A stretch of DNA of 64,000 bases, taken from assembly GCF_001667075.1 (NCBI RefSeq), contig NZ_LZIL01000051.1, forward strand, positions 62,001 through 126,000. The letters run 5' to 3'. Made by a program: the position numbers and the translations under genes. Origin of the DNA: Mycobacterium sp. 852014-52450_SCH5900713 (GTDB lineage: Bacteria; Actinomycetota; Actinomycetes; Mycobacteriales; Mycobacteriaceae). Position 1 is the stretch's first letter; each line of letters begins with the position of its first letter. Shown one piece after another: positions 46,041 through 57,454 of the stretch. Under the pieces are notes generated by a model. The model was not told where the DNA came from and ran no database searches. It was given only the letters and a program-made list of their open reading frames with translations.

Positions 46041-46095
46041 CGGGTACATACCTTCTGCACAGCTTCCACACATATATAGCTCGGCTACAGAGGTA
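46032..46095. promoter_or_regulatory. Repeated CAGAGGTA octamer before the MarR gene
   Basis: CAGAGGTA occurs at 46032-46039, at the end of the phosphoesterase gene, and at 46088-46095, immediately before the MarR ATG. An inverted partial copy (TACCTTCTG) lies at 46049-46057. The cluster may contain operator half-sites for the MarR regulator, whose gene starts at 46098. Confidence 0.3.
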
Positions 46096-46097
46096 TT

Positions 46098-46559
46098 ATG
46101 GAACGGGTGAAGTCAAGTACCGACGTGGTCACCGAGGTGTTTCGCGTCGTCGGCAGATTTCGCCGGCAACTACGCCGGTCGGCCGGCCGCGGCTTCGATT
46201 CGTCGCGGCTGACCGAGTCGCAGTCCGAGCTGCTGTGGCTGGTGGGCCGGCGGCCGGGCATCTCGGTCAACGCCGCTGCCGCCGAGCTCGGGCTGGCCCC
46301 CAACACCGCCTCTACCCTGGTGTCCAAGCTGGTATCCGGCGGTTTGCTGATGCGCACCGTCGGGGACACGGACCGCAGGGTCGGCCGGTTACACCTCGCC
46401 GAGCCCGCCCAGCAGATCGTCGACGCGTCCCGGGCCGCGCGGCGAGCGGTGCTGGCCGAGGTGCTCGCCGAACTTGACGACGACCAAATCGAGGCTTTGA
46501 CCAGAGGATTGGAGGTCATTGAGATGATGACCCAGACACTGCAGGAGCGACGGCCATGA
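46098..46559 (+). CDS. MarR family transcriptional regulator
   Basis: This 153-residue MarR protein has the winged helix at about residues 40-100 (ELLWLVGRRPGISVNAAAAELGLAPNTASTLVSKLVSGGLLMR, then DRRVGRLHLAE). It overlaps the ABC ATPase gene by 4 bp. MarR proteins next to drug-type ABC exporters usually repress them until a drug or phenolic compound is bound. An AT-rich -10-like stretch (CATATATAG) lies upstream at 46071. Confidence 0.92.
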   Translation: MERVKSSTDVVTEVFRVVGRFRRQLRRSAGRGFDSSRLTESQSELLWLVGRRPGISVNAAAAELGLAPNTASTLVSKLVSGGLLMRTVGDTDRRVGRLHLAEPAQQIVDASRAARRAVLAEVLAELDDDQIEALTRGLEVIEMMTQTLQERRP

Positions 46560-47371
46560 GCGCATCACTGCCGATGGCGATCGATGCCAGGCACCTGACC
46601 TACCGGTACGGCCAGTTCACGGCCGTCAACGACGTGACGTTGCAGGTGCGGCCGGGCGAAACCATGGGCCTGCTCGGTCCGAACGGCGCCGGGAAGACGA
46701 CCATGGTCCGGATGCTCACCACGCTGGCGCCGGTGCAACAAGGCGAATTGCGCGTCTTCGGTTTGGACGCGCGCCGCCAAACCACCGACATTCGCAGCAA
46801 CATCGGCTATGTGCCGCAACAACTCTCGATCGAGCCCGCATTGACGGGCCGGCAAAACGTCGAATGGTTCGCGCGGCTCTACGGGGTCCCCCGGGCCGAG
46901 CGCTCCGATCGGGTCGGGCAGGCGCTGGCGGCCATGGACCTGCTTGACGTCGCCGACCGGATGGCCTCCGCCTATTCCGGCGGCATGGTCCGCCGTCTCG
47001 AGGTGGCGCAGGCGCTGGTGAACCGCCCGTCACTGCTGGTTCTCGACGAACCGACCGTCGGGCTGGACCCGATTGCGCGCGACGGCGTCTGGACACAGGT
47101 GCAGAAGATGCAGGCGCAGTTCGGGATGACCGTGCTGCTGACCACCCACTACATGGAAGAGGCCGACGCGTTGTGCGATCGCGTCGCGCTGATGCACCAG
47201 GGTGAGTTGCGGGCGGTGGGCACGCCGGCCAAGTTGAAGTCGACGGTGTCGCCGCGCGCAACCCTCGAGGACGTGTTCCGCCACTATGCCGCCTCGGGCT
47301 TGGAGGACGAGTCGGCGGGATCGTTCCGCGAAATCCGTTCTGCCAGAAAGGTTGCGCGCCGTGTCGGTTGA
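46556..47371 (+). CDS. ABC transporter ATP-binding protein, DrrA-like
   Basis: This 271-residue ATPase has Walker A GPNGAGKTT (about residue 39), the signature YSGGMVRRLEVAQ, Walker B LLVLDEPTVGLDP and the switch histidine in LLTTHYMEEAD. It resembles daunorubicin/multidrug exporter ATPases. It overlaps the MarR gene by 4 bp and the permease gene by 11 bp. The C-terminal LEDVFRHYAASG is the usual end of DrrA-like proteins. Confidence 0.94.
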   Translation: MSASLPMAIDARHLTYRYGQFTAVNDVTLQVRPGETMGLLGPNGAGKTTMVRMLTTLAPVQQGELRVFGLDARRQTTDIRSNIGYVPQQLSIEPALTGRQNVEWFARLYGVPRAERSDRVGQALAAMDLLDVADRMASAYSGGMVRRLEVAQALVNRPSLLVLDEPTVGLDPIARDGVWTQVQKMQAQFGMTVLLTTHYMEEADALCDRVALMHQGELRAVGTPAKLKSTVSPRATLEDVFRHYAASGLEDESAGSFREIRSARKVARRVG

Positions 47372-48179
47372 TAACGCCATGCCGGGTACCCTGGTCCGGG
47401 CGCCCCGCGGATGGCAACGGGTCGGCGCCGTGTTGAGCCGCATCGGCGCGTTCGCGATCGTCGAACTGCAGAAGTTGCAGCACGACAGGACCGAGCTCGT
47501 CACCCGGATGGTGCAGCCGGCGCTGTGGCTGTTGATCTTCGGAACCACCTTCAGCCACCTGCACGTCATCCAGACCGGGTCGGTGTCCTACCTGGCCTTC
47601 CTGGCGCCGGGGATCATCGCCCAGTCGGCGCTGTTCATCTCGATTTTCTATGGGATACAGATCATTTGGGATCGGGACGCCGGTGTCCTGGCCAAGCTGA
47701 TGGTGACGCCGGCGCCCGCGTCGGCGCTGATCACCGGCAAGGCGTTTGCGGCCGGGGTCCGCTCGGTGGCCCAGGTGGTCGGCGTGATGGCGTTGGCGTA
47801 TCTGATGAATGTCGGCCTGACGGTCAACCCGCTGCGAATTCTGGCGGCGATGGCCGTCGTCATGCTCGGCGCCGCGTTCTTCGCCTGCCTGTCGATGACG
47901 CTGGCCGGCCTGGTGCGCAATCGGGATCGCCTGATGGGCATAGGCCAGGCGATCACGATGCCGCTGTTCTTCGCCTCCAACGCGCTGTACCCGGTCGACG
48001 TGATGCCGACGTGGCTGCACGTGTTGAGCAGGGTCAACCCGCTCAGTTACGAGGTCAACGCCCTACGGGGACTGCTCATCGGCACGCCCTTCAACCCGAT
48101 GGACATCGTCGTGCTGGTGGTGGCCGCCGTGCTCGGAATCGCTGCGGCGTCAACGTTATTGCGCCGACTCGTCGCCTAG
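47361..48179 (+). CDS. ABC-2 type transporter permease, DrrB-like
   Basis: This 272-residue membrane protein has six predicted hydrophobic helices and the ABC-2 signature (VSYLAFLAPGIIAQSALFISIFYG; SRVNPLSYEVNALRGLLIG). GTG 47361 (VSVDNAMPGTLV) was chosen, overlapping the ATPase gene by 11 bp; an ATG lies six codons later. With the ATPase it forms a two-component exporter, probably for a drug or lipid. A hairpin terminator follows. Confidence 0.92.
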   Translation: MSVDNAMPGTLVRAPRGWQRVGAVLSRIGAFAIVELQKLQHDRTELVTRMVQPALWLLIFGTTFSHLHVIQTGSVSYLAFLAPGIIAQSALFISIFYGIQIIWDRDAGVLAKLMVTPAPASALITGKAFAAGVRSVAQVVGVMALAYLMNVGLTVNPLRILAAMAVVMLGAAFFACLSMTLAGLVRNRDRLMGIGQAITMPLFFASNALYPVDVMPTWLHVLSRVNPLSYEVNALRGLLIGTPFNPMDIVVLVVAAVLGIAAASTLLRRLVA

Positions 48180-48185
48180 GGACGG

Positions 48186-48213
48186 CGGCCGGCGTTAGCC
48201 GATGCGCCGGCCG
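48186..48213 (+). terminator. Hairpin after the ABC permease gene
   Basis: A perfect 9-bp stem (CGGCCGGCG / CGCCGGCCG) with a 10-nt loop starts 7 bp after the permease stop. There is no T tract, as is common for mycobacterial terminators. The remaining region up to fbpC (48214-48414) holds no gene; I could not identify the fbpC promoter with confidence. Confidence 0.55.
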
Positions 48214-48408
48214 TTGGGAAGGCCGGCGTGCGGTTCCGATGGCCAATCGTGATCCAACGGTGACGATTCCGGGCTGACTCCCAATCGTTAGCCAACCGCG
48301 ATGTGAAGCTTCGGCCGTGACAGGCGAATCGAGCCCTCCCCACGTGTTTGACTGCCCAGCGAACAGATTCGACCGCCGCACATGGCAGATGAAAGTTGGG
48401 ATGGGTAG

Positions 48409-49455
<1,047 letters not shown>

Positions 49456-49469
49456 AACCCGCCGAGCCA

Positions 49470-49509
49470 GCATCGGCAGTAGCGCACCGGTCAGCGCTAC
49501 TGCCGATGC
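49470..49509 (+). terminator. Strong intrinsic terminator of fbpC
   Basis: A perfect 16-bp stem (GCATCGGCAGTAGCGC / GCGCTACTGCCGATGC) with an 8-nt loop is followed directly by five Ts. It starts 14 bp after the fbpC stop. The second arm overlaps the 3' end of the convergent DUF1275 gene. Confidence 0.9.
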
Positions 49510-50207
49510 TTTTTGTCGGACCGTTGCATCAACAGAGCGCGCCGGTCCTGGTGAAAGTAGGTGTACCCGGTCGTTACCGCACAAAGGGACGTGGCCATCA
49601 CCAGCATCCAGGTCCCGTTGACGACCACACTGATGAAGCCGCCCACCGCCGCGCCCACGACAAAGCTGGCGAACAGCAGGAAGTAACCGAGCCAGTCCGA
49701 GACGTTTCCACCGCCGGCGATGTGGCGCTCGATGCCCTGGCCCATCTTGACGGTCGTGCCGGTCACATAGCTCAACGGCACCGAAACCTCGCCATCTTTG
49801 ACAAAAGAGGTGTTCAACGCCCCGGTACCAAACGCCAGCAGCATCATCGGCAAGAAATCGACGAAATTTTCCTCCCAGCCCTCATCGAGGACGTCGACAA
49901 CGGTGGCGGCCGCCAAACTGAAGGTGGTCAGCACCGTCGGGCCGTGCGGATGGTCCACCCAGAAAAATCGTCGGCACAGCGACGCAACGACAACGCCGGC
50001 AACGAACGCCGCGATCAGGAACCCGGCGCTTGCGGCCAGCCACCCTTGCCCCGTGAAGTAACCGAGCACGGCGCGTTGGGCGTTACCGGTGATGAAAACC
50101 ACGAAGTAGCCCGCGGAGTGGGTGAAGGAGATCGCGCCGACCACACCGGCCAACACCGCCAGCACCCACGACAACCGCGCTTCGCTATTAAAGGTTTCGC
50201 TCGCCAC
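49497..50207 (-). CDS. DUF1275 (YoaK-like) membrane protein
   Basis: This 236-residue protein has about six hydrophobic helices, with the DUF1275 features AVLAGVVGAISFTHSAGYFVVFITGN near the N-terminus and LAFGTGALNTSFVKDGEVSVPLSYVTGTTVKMGQGI in the middle. Transport has been proposed for the family, but no substrate is known. The GTG start (VASETFNSEARLS) has no ribosome site and sits 1 bp from a 15-bp palindrome. The 3' end forms part of the fbpC terminator. The neighbouring position in M. tuberculosis is Rv0128, a membrane protein; orthology is uncertain. Confidence 0.87.
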   Translation of the reverse strand: MASETFNSEARLSWVLAVLAGVVGAISFTHSAGYFVVFITGNAQRAVLGYFTGQGWLAASAGFLIAAFVAGVVVASLCRRFFWVDHPHGPTVLTTFSLAAATVVDVLDEGWEENFVDFLPMMLLAFGTGALNTSFVKDGEVSVPLSYVTGTTVKMGQGIERHIAGGGNVSDWLGYFLLFASFVVGAAVGGFISVVVNGTWMLVMATSLCAVTTGYTYFHQDRRALLMQRSDKKHRQ

Positions 50208-50208
50208 G

Positions 50209-50223
50209 CTGACATGCTGTCAG
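50209..50223. promoter_or_regulatory. Perfect palindrome CTGACA-TGC-TGTCAG before the DUF1275 gene
   Basis: This 15-bp perfect inverted repeat lies 1 bp upstream of the GTG start. It takes the place of a ribosome binding site, so it could be an operator over a leaderless start or a small hairpin. No nearby regulator gene is an obvious partner. Confidence 0.4.
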
Positions 50224-50271
50224 ACGCCGGGCGCCCCCGCAGGGCACGCATAGCGAATTCCTATCCCGCAC

Positions 50272-51617
50272 CTATGAGGCGGTGAGCCGGGCGATGGAGC
50301 GCAGCGGGATCGGCAGCCAACCGGGCCGGTGCCGCGCCTCATAGCCGGCCTCATACACGGCCTTATCGAGCTCGTAGGCGGCCAGCAGCTCGGCCGAGTC
50401 ACGCGGGTCGGTGCCCGACGCGGCGGCGTAGCCCTCGCAGAACGCGGTCCGGTTCCGTTCGACCCACTCCCGGGCGCGGGCCGCCAGTTGCTTGTCGGCC
50501 GCCTGGTCCACCAGGGGTCCGTACGCGGCGTATTCGAAGGACCGCAGCACACCTGCCACGTCGCGCAGCGGTGAATCCGGCGCCCGCCTCTCGTCGAGCG
50601 GCTGCCCCGGTTCGCCCTCGAAGTCGATCAGCAACCAGCTTTCGGGCGTGCGCAGCACCTGCCCGAGGTGCAGGTCCCCGTGTACCCGCTGGACGGTGAT
50701 CGTCTGCCCGGCGAGTTTGGCGAATCGCTCCTCGATGGTGGCCGCGTACTCCTGCAGCTCGGGCACCTTCGCCACGGTCGACGAAAGCCGCGCCAGCACG
50801 GTGTCGACCGGGAAGGCCGACTGCGCCGTTCCGAGGGACTCGGCCAGCGTGGCGTGCACGGACGCCACGGCCTCGCCGAGCCGGCAGGATTCGCCGGCGA
50901 AGTCACCGCCGACTTCGTAGGCATACAGGTCACCTTCCGCGAACAAGTCGCGAACGCTGGCGGTGGCCATCGCCCACCCTTCCGCGGCGTTGGACGCGAA
51001 CTCGGTCACCATGCCGAGCGGCCACGCCTCATCGTCCGTTCCGTCCGGGGCGGCCATCTCGTAGGTGCCGAGCAGCCGGGCCACGTGCGGGTTGCCCGCG
51101 CGGCCCAGCACCCGGTTCAGTTCGATGTCCGGGTTGATGCCGCTGCTGACGCGGCGGAACGCCTTGAAGATCGCGTCCCGATCGAAGATCACGCTGGTAT
51201 TGCTCTGTTCGGCGTCGGAGACGTGCGGCATCGCCTCCAGCGGCAACACCGCGTCGGGTTCCTTGACGAACCTCACTTCGGTGCCCGACGCGGTTCGAAC
51301 GTCCGACGAATCGATCAACGACAGCAGGAACTGCGGCGCCTCGGTGTCGTACAGGCCGTCGAAACCGGTGCGGTCACCGGCGGCGCCGATGGTGGCCACG
51401 GTGCTGTATTCGGAGACCGGCGCGGTATCCCACCGCACGATCACCTGGTAACGCTCGGACGAGCCGTCGGCATACTGGGCGTCGACCAGGACCAGGTCGA
51501 GGTCCTCCCGTAGCGGGACGACCACGGCGGCCTCGGCGGAGGTCAGTTCTCGATTGCGCCCGGCGTACCACCGCTGCTGTGGGAGCCAGTCCGACCAGGG
51601 CAACTTGGCTGGCTCAG

Positions 51618-51621
<4 letters not shown>
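50272..51621 (-). CDS. mak: Maltokinase
   Basis: Mak phosphorylates maltose with ATP to maltose-1-phosphate, the donor for GlgE in alpha-glucan synthesis. The 449 residues are near the M. tuberculosis length (455). Aminoglycoside-phosphotransferase-like motifs are [12 protein letters not shown] (catalytic loop) and LLIDFEGEP (metal-binding). The N-terminal cap ([18 protein letters not shown]) is specific to mycobacterial maltokinases. Its start overlaps the treS stop by 4 bp (ATGA), consistent with the TreS-Mak complex. Confidence 0.95.
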
Positions 51622-53402
<1,781 letters not shown>

Positions 53403-53523
53403 CAAATCCACGATGCCACGGGTACCCGAGGCGCGACATTCGGAATCACACCTACTGACATGTGACGAAACAAGCCCGGCGCCAAGGGAATTGGCCACCC
53501 GCCGGGCATCGTCGACATGGGGA

Positions 53524-54573
53524 TCAGGCTGGAGGTCCGTCCGCCAGCGTCACGTTCGTGGTGCGGTCGCCGCCCCCGGCGGAGCGGTAGCGCACCGTGA
53601 TGTTGTCGCCGGGGTGGTGCGGGACGAGCACCTCGGTCATCGACGTGGCACCGGTGATCGCGACGTTGTCAACCCCGGTGATGACGTCGCCGGGGGAGAT
53701 CCCGGCCGCCGCCGCGGGGCCGCTGGTGACCACGCGCTCGACGCGCGCGCCGTTGCCGTTGCTGTCGGTCACCCCCAGGCCGAGGAACGCGGTCGGGCCG
53801 ATGTGCACGGTGTTCGACCCGGCGCCCGACCTGATCTGCCCCGCCACGCCCATCGCCCTGCCGATCGGAATGGCGAAGCCCTGCCCGCCGCCCGACATCT
53901 TGTAGTTATCAGTGGCGGCGGTGTTCACTCCCACGACCTGCCCGGCGTTGTTGACCAGCGGACCGCCGGAGTCGCCGGGGCGAATCGGTGTGTCGGCCTG
54001 AATCAACCCGCCCAGCGACTCGTTGGCGCCGGTCAGCGTGTCGGTCGCCGAGACGGACTGGTTGAGCGCGATGACCTTGCCGGACACCGCGCTGGGCGTT
54101 CCGCCCTGGCCGCCGGCGTTGCCCATCGCGACGACCGGCTCGCCCACCGACACGCCGCCGCCGATCGCCGCGGTCGGAAGGCCGGCCCCGCCGCGGAGTT
54201 GCAACACCGCGATGTCCTGGGTGCGGTCATATCCGACGACGTCGACGGCGTACGTCTGCCCGTCGCCGACGTCGAACGCGCTGATATCCGTCGCCCCGGA
54301 GATCACGTGATTGTTGGTCAACACGACACCGTTGGGGTCGATGACGATGCCGGTCCCGGCGCCCACCGCGTTGTTGTAGCCGAACTTGGTGCTGATGTTG
54401 ACCACCTGCGGCCCCACCTGGCCGACCAATGCCGCCGCGTCGACCGGAGCCTGCGGCCGCGGGAACGGCGATGCGACCGCTGGTACGGTGCCCAGGCCGA
54501 GGCCCAGTCCGACCACGGCCAGCACGCTGATCAACCACGACCACGAAACCGAGCGGTGGTGCGATTTGCTCAT
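53524..54573 (-). CDS. pepA: Secreted serine protease PepA (Mtb32A)
   Basis: This 349-residue trypsin-like protease with a C-terminal PDZ domain is homologous to Rv0125. The signal peptide runs to about residue 35 ([19 protein letters not shown], ending AVA). The catalytic triad is H in TNNHVI, D in DIAVLQLRG and S in RPGDSGGPL. The PDZ domain ([23 protein letters not shown]) presents the carboxylate-binding groove. It is exported and antigenic in M. tuberculosis. The 139 bp upstream contain TTATATAC, a possible -10, but no convincing -35. Confidence 0.94.
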   Translation of the reverse strand: MSKSHHRSVSWSWLISVLAVVGLGLGLGTVPAVASPFPRPQAPVDAAALVGQVGPQVVNISTKFGYNNAVGAGTGIVIDPNGVVLTNNHVISGATDISAFDVGDGQTYAVDVVGYDRTQDIAVLQLRGGAGLPTAAIGGGVSVGEPVVAMGNAGGQGGTPSAVSGKVIALNQSVSATDTLTGANESLGGLIQADTPIRPGDSGGPLVNNAGQVVGVNTAATDNYKMSGGGQGFAIPIGRAMGVAGQIRSGAGSNTVHIGPTAFLGLGVTDSNGNGARVERVVTSGPAAAAGISPGDVITGVDNVAITGATSMTEVLVPHHPGDNITVRYRSAGGGDRTTNVTLADGPPA

Positions 54574-54712
54574 CCGTCACCCTTCCTGCTTTGCGGTAAC
54601 ACCAAACTGTCCCGGCCTTGCGGTTCTGGGCGGCACAATGATGTGTATATAACCGTAATGCAGGTAGCTATTCATGGCAGTGGCAAGGTTCCAATCCGCC
54701 TAGGCTGACACG

Positions 54713-55129
54713 GTGGGCGAATTCGACCCCAAGGCCAGCTTCACCCGATCGCCGGTGGCCCGGCTGGCCACGATCGCGCCCGACGGCTTCCCCCACCTGG
54801 TGCCGGTGGTATTCGCGGTCGCTGAGGCCGCTCCCGACGTGGTGTACACGGCCGTCGACGCGAAACCCAAGACGACGCGGCGACTGCGGCGGCTGGCCAA
54901 CATCGAAAAGAACCCCCACGTGAGCCTGCTCGTCGACCATTACGCCGACGATTGGACGCGGCTGTGGTGGGTGCGGGTGGACGGTGCGGCCAGCATCCAT
55001 GCCGACGGGCCCGCGATGGAGTCCGCATACCGGCTACTGCGCGCCAAATACCCTCAGTACCAATCCGTCCCGTTGGACGGGCCGGTGATCGCGATCGCGG
55101 TGCACCGCTGGTCGAGCTGGCACGCCTGA
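54713..55129 (+). CDS. PPOX-class F420-dependent oxidoreductase (Rv0121c-like)
   Basis: This 138-residue split-barrel flavin/F420-binding protein starts at GTG 54713 ([21 protein letters not shown]), close in length to Rv0121c (144). Conserved blocks are [45 protein letters not shown] and VHRWSSWHA. Members with this pattern bind F420 and reduce small substrates, or serve as F420-dependent biliverdin reductase-like enzymes. It lies 153 bp before fusA2 on the same strand. Confidence 0.88.
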   Translation: MGEFDPKASFTRSPVARLATIAPDGFPHLVPVVFAVAEAAPDVVYTAVDAKPKTTRRLRRLANIEKNPHVSLLVDHYADDWTRLWWVRVDGAASIHADGPAMESAYRLLRAKYPQYQSVPLDGPVIAIAVHRWSSWHA

Positions 55130-55282
55130 GATCCGACACCCCCTGCCCCGCCGGGCCGGCGCAAATGTGGCTCGCCCGTGGCCTTGTGTTGGGCCGCGGT
55201 TGGGGGAAAAGTTGCCTCTAGCCCCTGTGAGCTAGGACACACCGCGCTGGGCGCACCCACCGGGGAGAACTGGAGGAAGGAC

Positions 55283-57442
55283 ATGGCGGACAAGGCGAAT
55301 GCCTCCCAGGGCGCGACGGCCGCCCCCACCGCGAACGGTCCCGGCGATGTCCGCAACATCGTCCTGGTGGGGCCCTCGGGTGGCGGCAAGACCACCTTGG
55401 TCGAGGCGCTGTTGGTCGCCGGCGGGGTGCTGAACAGAGCGGGTTCCGTCACCGACGGCAGCACGGTATGCGACTACGACGACGCCGAGATCCGCCAGCA
55501 GCGGTCCGTCGGCGTTGCCGTCGCTTCCCTGGCGCACGACGGCATCAAGATCAATCTGGTCGATACCCCGGGATACGCCGATTTCGTCGGCGAGTTGCGG
55601 GCCGGCCTGCGCGCGGCGGACTGCGCGCTGTTCGTGATCGCTGCCAACGAGGGCGTCGACGAACCCACCAAATCGCTGTGGCAGGAATGCGATCAGGTCG
55701 GCATGCCCCGCGCCGTGGTGATCACCAAGCTCGACCACGCCCGGGCCAACTACTCCGAGGCGTTGGCCGCCGCGCAGAACGCGTTCGGCGACAAGGTGTT
55801 ACCGCTATACCTGCCGAGCGGCCTGCCGTCTTGCGAAGGTTTGATCGGTTTACTGTCGCAGACCCGCTACCAGTACGCCGACGGCAAGCGGACCATGCAA
55901 CCGCCCGATCCATCCGACGCGGAGAAGATCGAGGAGGCGCGCGGGACCCTCATCGAAGGCATCATCGAGGAGTCCGAGGACGAATCGCTGATGGATCGCT
56001 ACCTCGGCGGTGAGTCCATCGACGAGGCGGTGCTCATCGAGGACCTGGAGCGGGCCGTCGCCCGGGGGTCGTTCTTCCCGGTGATCCCCGTATGCAGCAG
56101 CACCGGCGTCGGCACGCTCGAACTGCTGGAGGTCGCCACGCGCGGATTCCCGTCCCCGATGGAACACCCACTCCCGGAGGTGTTTACACCGCAGGGCGCC
56201 CCGCACGCGACGCTGACCTGCGACGCGGACGCACCCCTGCTCGCGGAGGTGGTGAAGACGACGTCGGACCCCTACGTCGGAAGGGTCAGCCTGGTCCGGG
56301 TGTTCTCCGGGACCATCAGGCCCGACACGACGGTCCATGTGTCGGGCCATTTTGCGTCGTTCTTCGGGGCGGTCAACGGGAACGGCAGCACGCACCCCGA
56401 CCACGACGAAGACGAGCGCGTCGGAGTCCTGTCCTTCCCGCTGGGCAAGCAGCAGCGCCCCGCACCGGCGGTGGTGGCCGGCGACATCTGCGCAATCGGC
56501 AAGCTGAGCCGGGCCGAAACCGGCGACACCCTCTCGGACAAGGCGGAGCCGCTCGTGCTGAAACCGTGGACGATGCCCGAGCCCCTGCTGCCGGTGGCGA
56601 TCCAGGCGCACGCCAAGACCGACGAGGACAAGCTGTCGGTCGGGCTCGGGCGGCTGGCCGCCGAAGACCCGACGCTGCGCATCGAGCAGAACCAGGAGAC
56701 CCACCAGATCGTGTTGTGGTGCATGGGTGAAGCCCACGCGGGTGTCGTCCTCGACGCGCTGGCCAATCGGTACGGCGTCACGGTCGACACCGTCGAGCTC
56801 CGGGTGCCGCTGCGAGAAACGTTTGGCGGCAAGGCAAAAGGCCATGGTCGTCACGTCAAGCAGTCCGGCGGGCACGGTCAATACGCGGTGTGCGACATCG
56901 AAGTGGAGCCGCTGCCCGAGGGCTCCGGATTCGAATTCCTCGACAGGGTGGTCGGCGGGGCGGTGCCGCGGCAATTCATCCCGAGCGTGGAGAAGGGCGT
57001 GCGCGCGCAGATGGAGAAGGGCGTGCACGCCGGTTACCCCATGGTCGACATTCGGGTCACGCTGCTCGACGGCAAGGCACACAGCGTCGACTCCTCGGAT
57101 TTCGCGTTCCAGATGGCGGGCTCCCTGGCGCTGCGTGAGGCGGCCGCGGCGACCAAGGTGAGCCTGCTAGAGCCCATCGACGAGATCTCGGTGCTGGTGC
57201 CCGACGATTTCGTGGGTGCGGTGATGGGCGACCTGTCGGGCCGTCGTGGTCGCGTGCTCGGTACCGAGACCGCCGGCCACGAACGCACCTTGGTCAAAGC
57301 CGAGGTGCCGCAGGTGGAGTTGACGCGCTACGCGATCGACTTGCGCTCACTGGCCCATGGGGCGGCATCGTTCACCCGGGCCTTCTCCCGCTACGAACCG
57401 ATGCCGGAAACCGCGGCCACTCGGGTGAAGGCCAGCGTCTGA
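55283..57442 (+). CDS. fusA2: Elongation factor G-like protein FusA2
   Basis: This 719-residue EF-G paralogue corresponds to Rv0120c. The P-loop is GPSGGGKTTL (about residue 30), G3 is DTPGYADF and G4 is ITKLDHA, replacing the canonical NKxD. The remaining domains follow the EF-G order (GKAKGHGRHVKQSGGHGQYA in domain IV). Published work on M. smegmatis EF-G2 found GTP binding without detectable GTPase activity, so this may not be a second translocase. The ATG at 55283 has a strong GGAGG site. A leader inverted repeat (CTAGC-N8-GCTAG) lies at 55218-55235. Confidence 0.93.
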   Translation: MADKANASQGATAAPTANGPGDVRNIVLVGPSGGGKTTLVEALLVAGGVLNRAGSVTDGSTVCDYDDAEIRQQRSVGVAVASLAHDGIKINLVDTPGYADFVGELRAGLRAADCALFVIAANEGVDEPTKSLWQECDQVGMPRAVVITKLDHARANYSEALAAAQNAFGDKVLPLYLPSGLPSCEGLIGLLSQTRYQYADGKRTMQPPDPSDAEKIEEARGTLIEGIIEESEDESLMDRYLGGESIDEAVLIEDLERAVARGSFFPVIPVCSSTGVGTLELLEVATRGFPSPMEHPLPEVFTPQGAPHATLTCDADAPLLAEVVKTTSDPYVGRVSLVRVFSGTIRPDTTVHVSGHFASFFGAVNGNGSTHPDHDEDERVGVLSFPLGKQQRPAPAVVAGDICAIGKLSRAETGDTLSDKAEPLVLKPWTMPEPLLPVAIQAHAKTDEDKLSVGLGRLAAEDPTLRIEQNQETHQIVLWCMGEAHAGVVLDALANRYGVTVDTVELRVPLRETFGGKAKGHGRHVKQSGGHGQYAVCDIEVEPLPEGSGFEFLDRVVGGAVPRQFIPSVEKGVRAQMEKGVHAGYPMVDIRVTLLDGKAHSVDSSDFAFQMAGSLALREAAAATKVSLLEPIDEISVLVPDDFVGAVMGDLSGRRGRVLGTETAGHERTLVKAEVPQVELTRYAIDLRSLAHGAASFTRAFSRYEPMPETAATRVKASV

Positions 57443-57454
57443 GCTCATAAGTCG

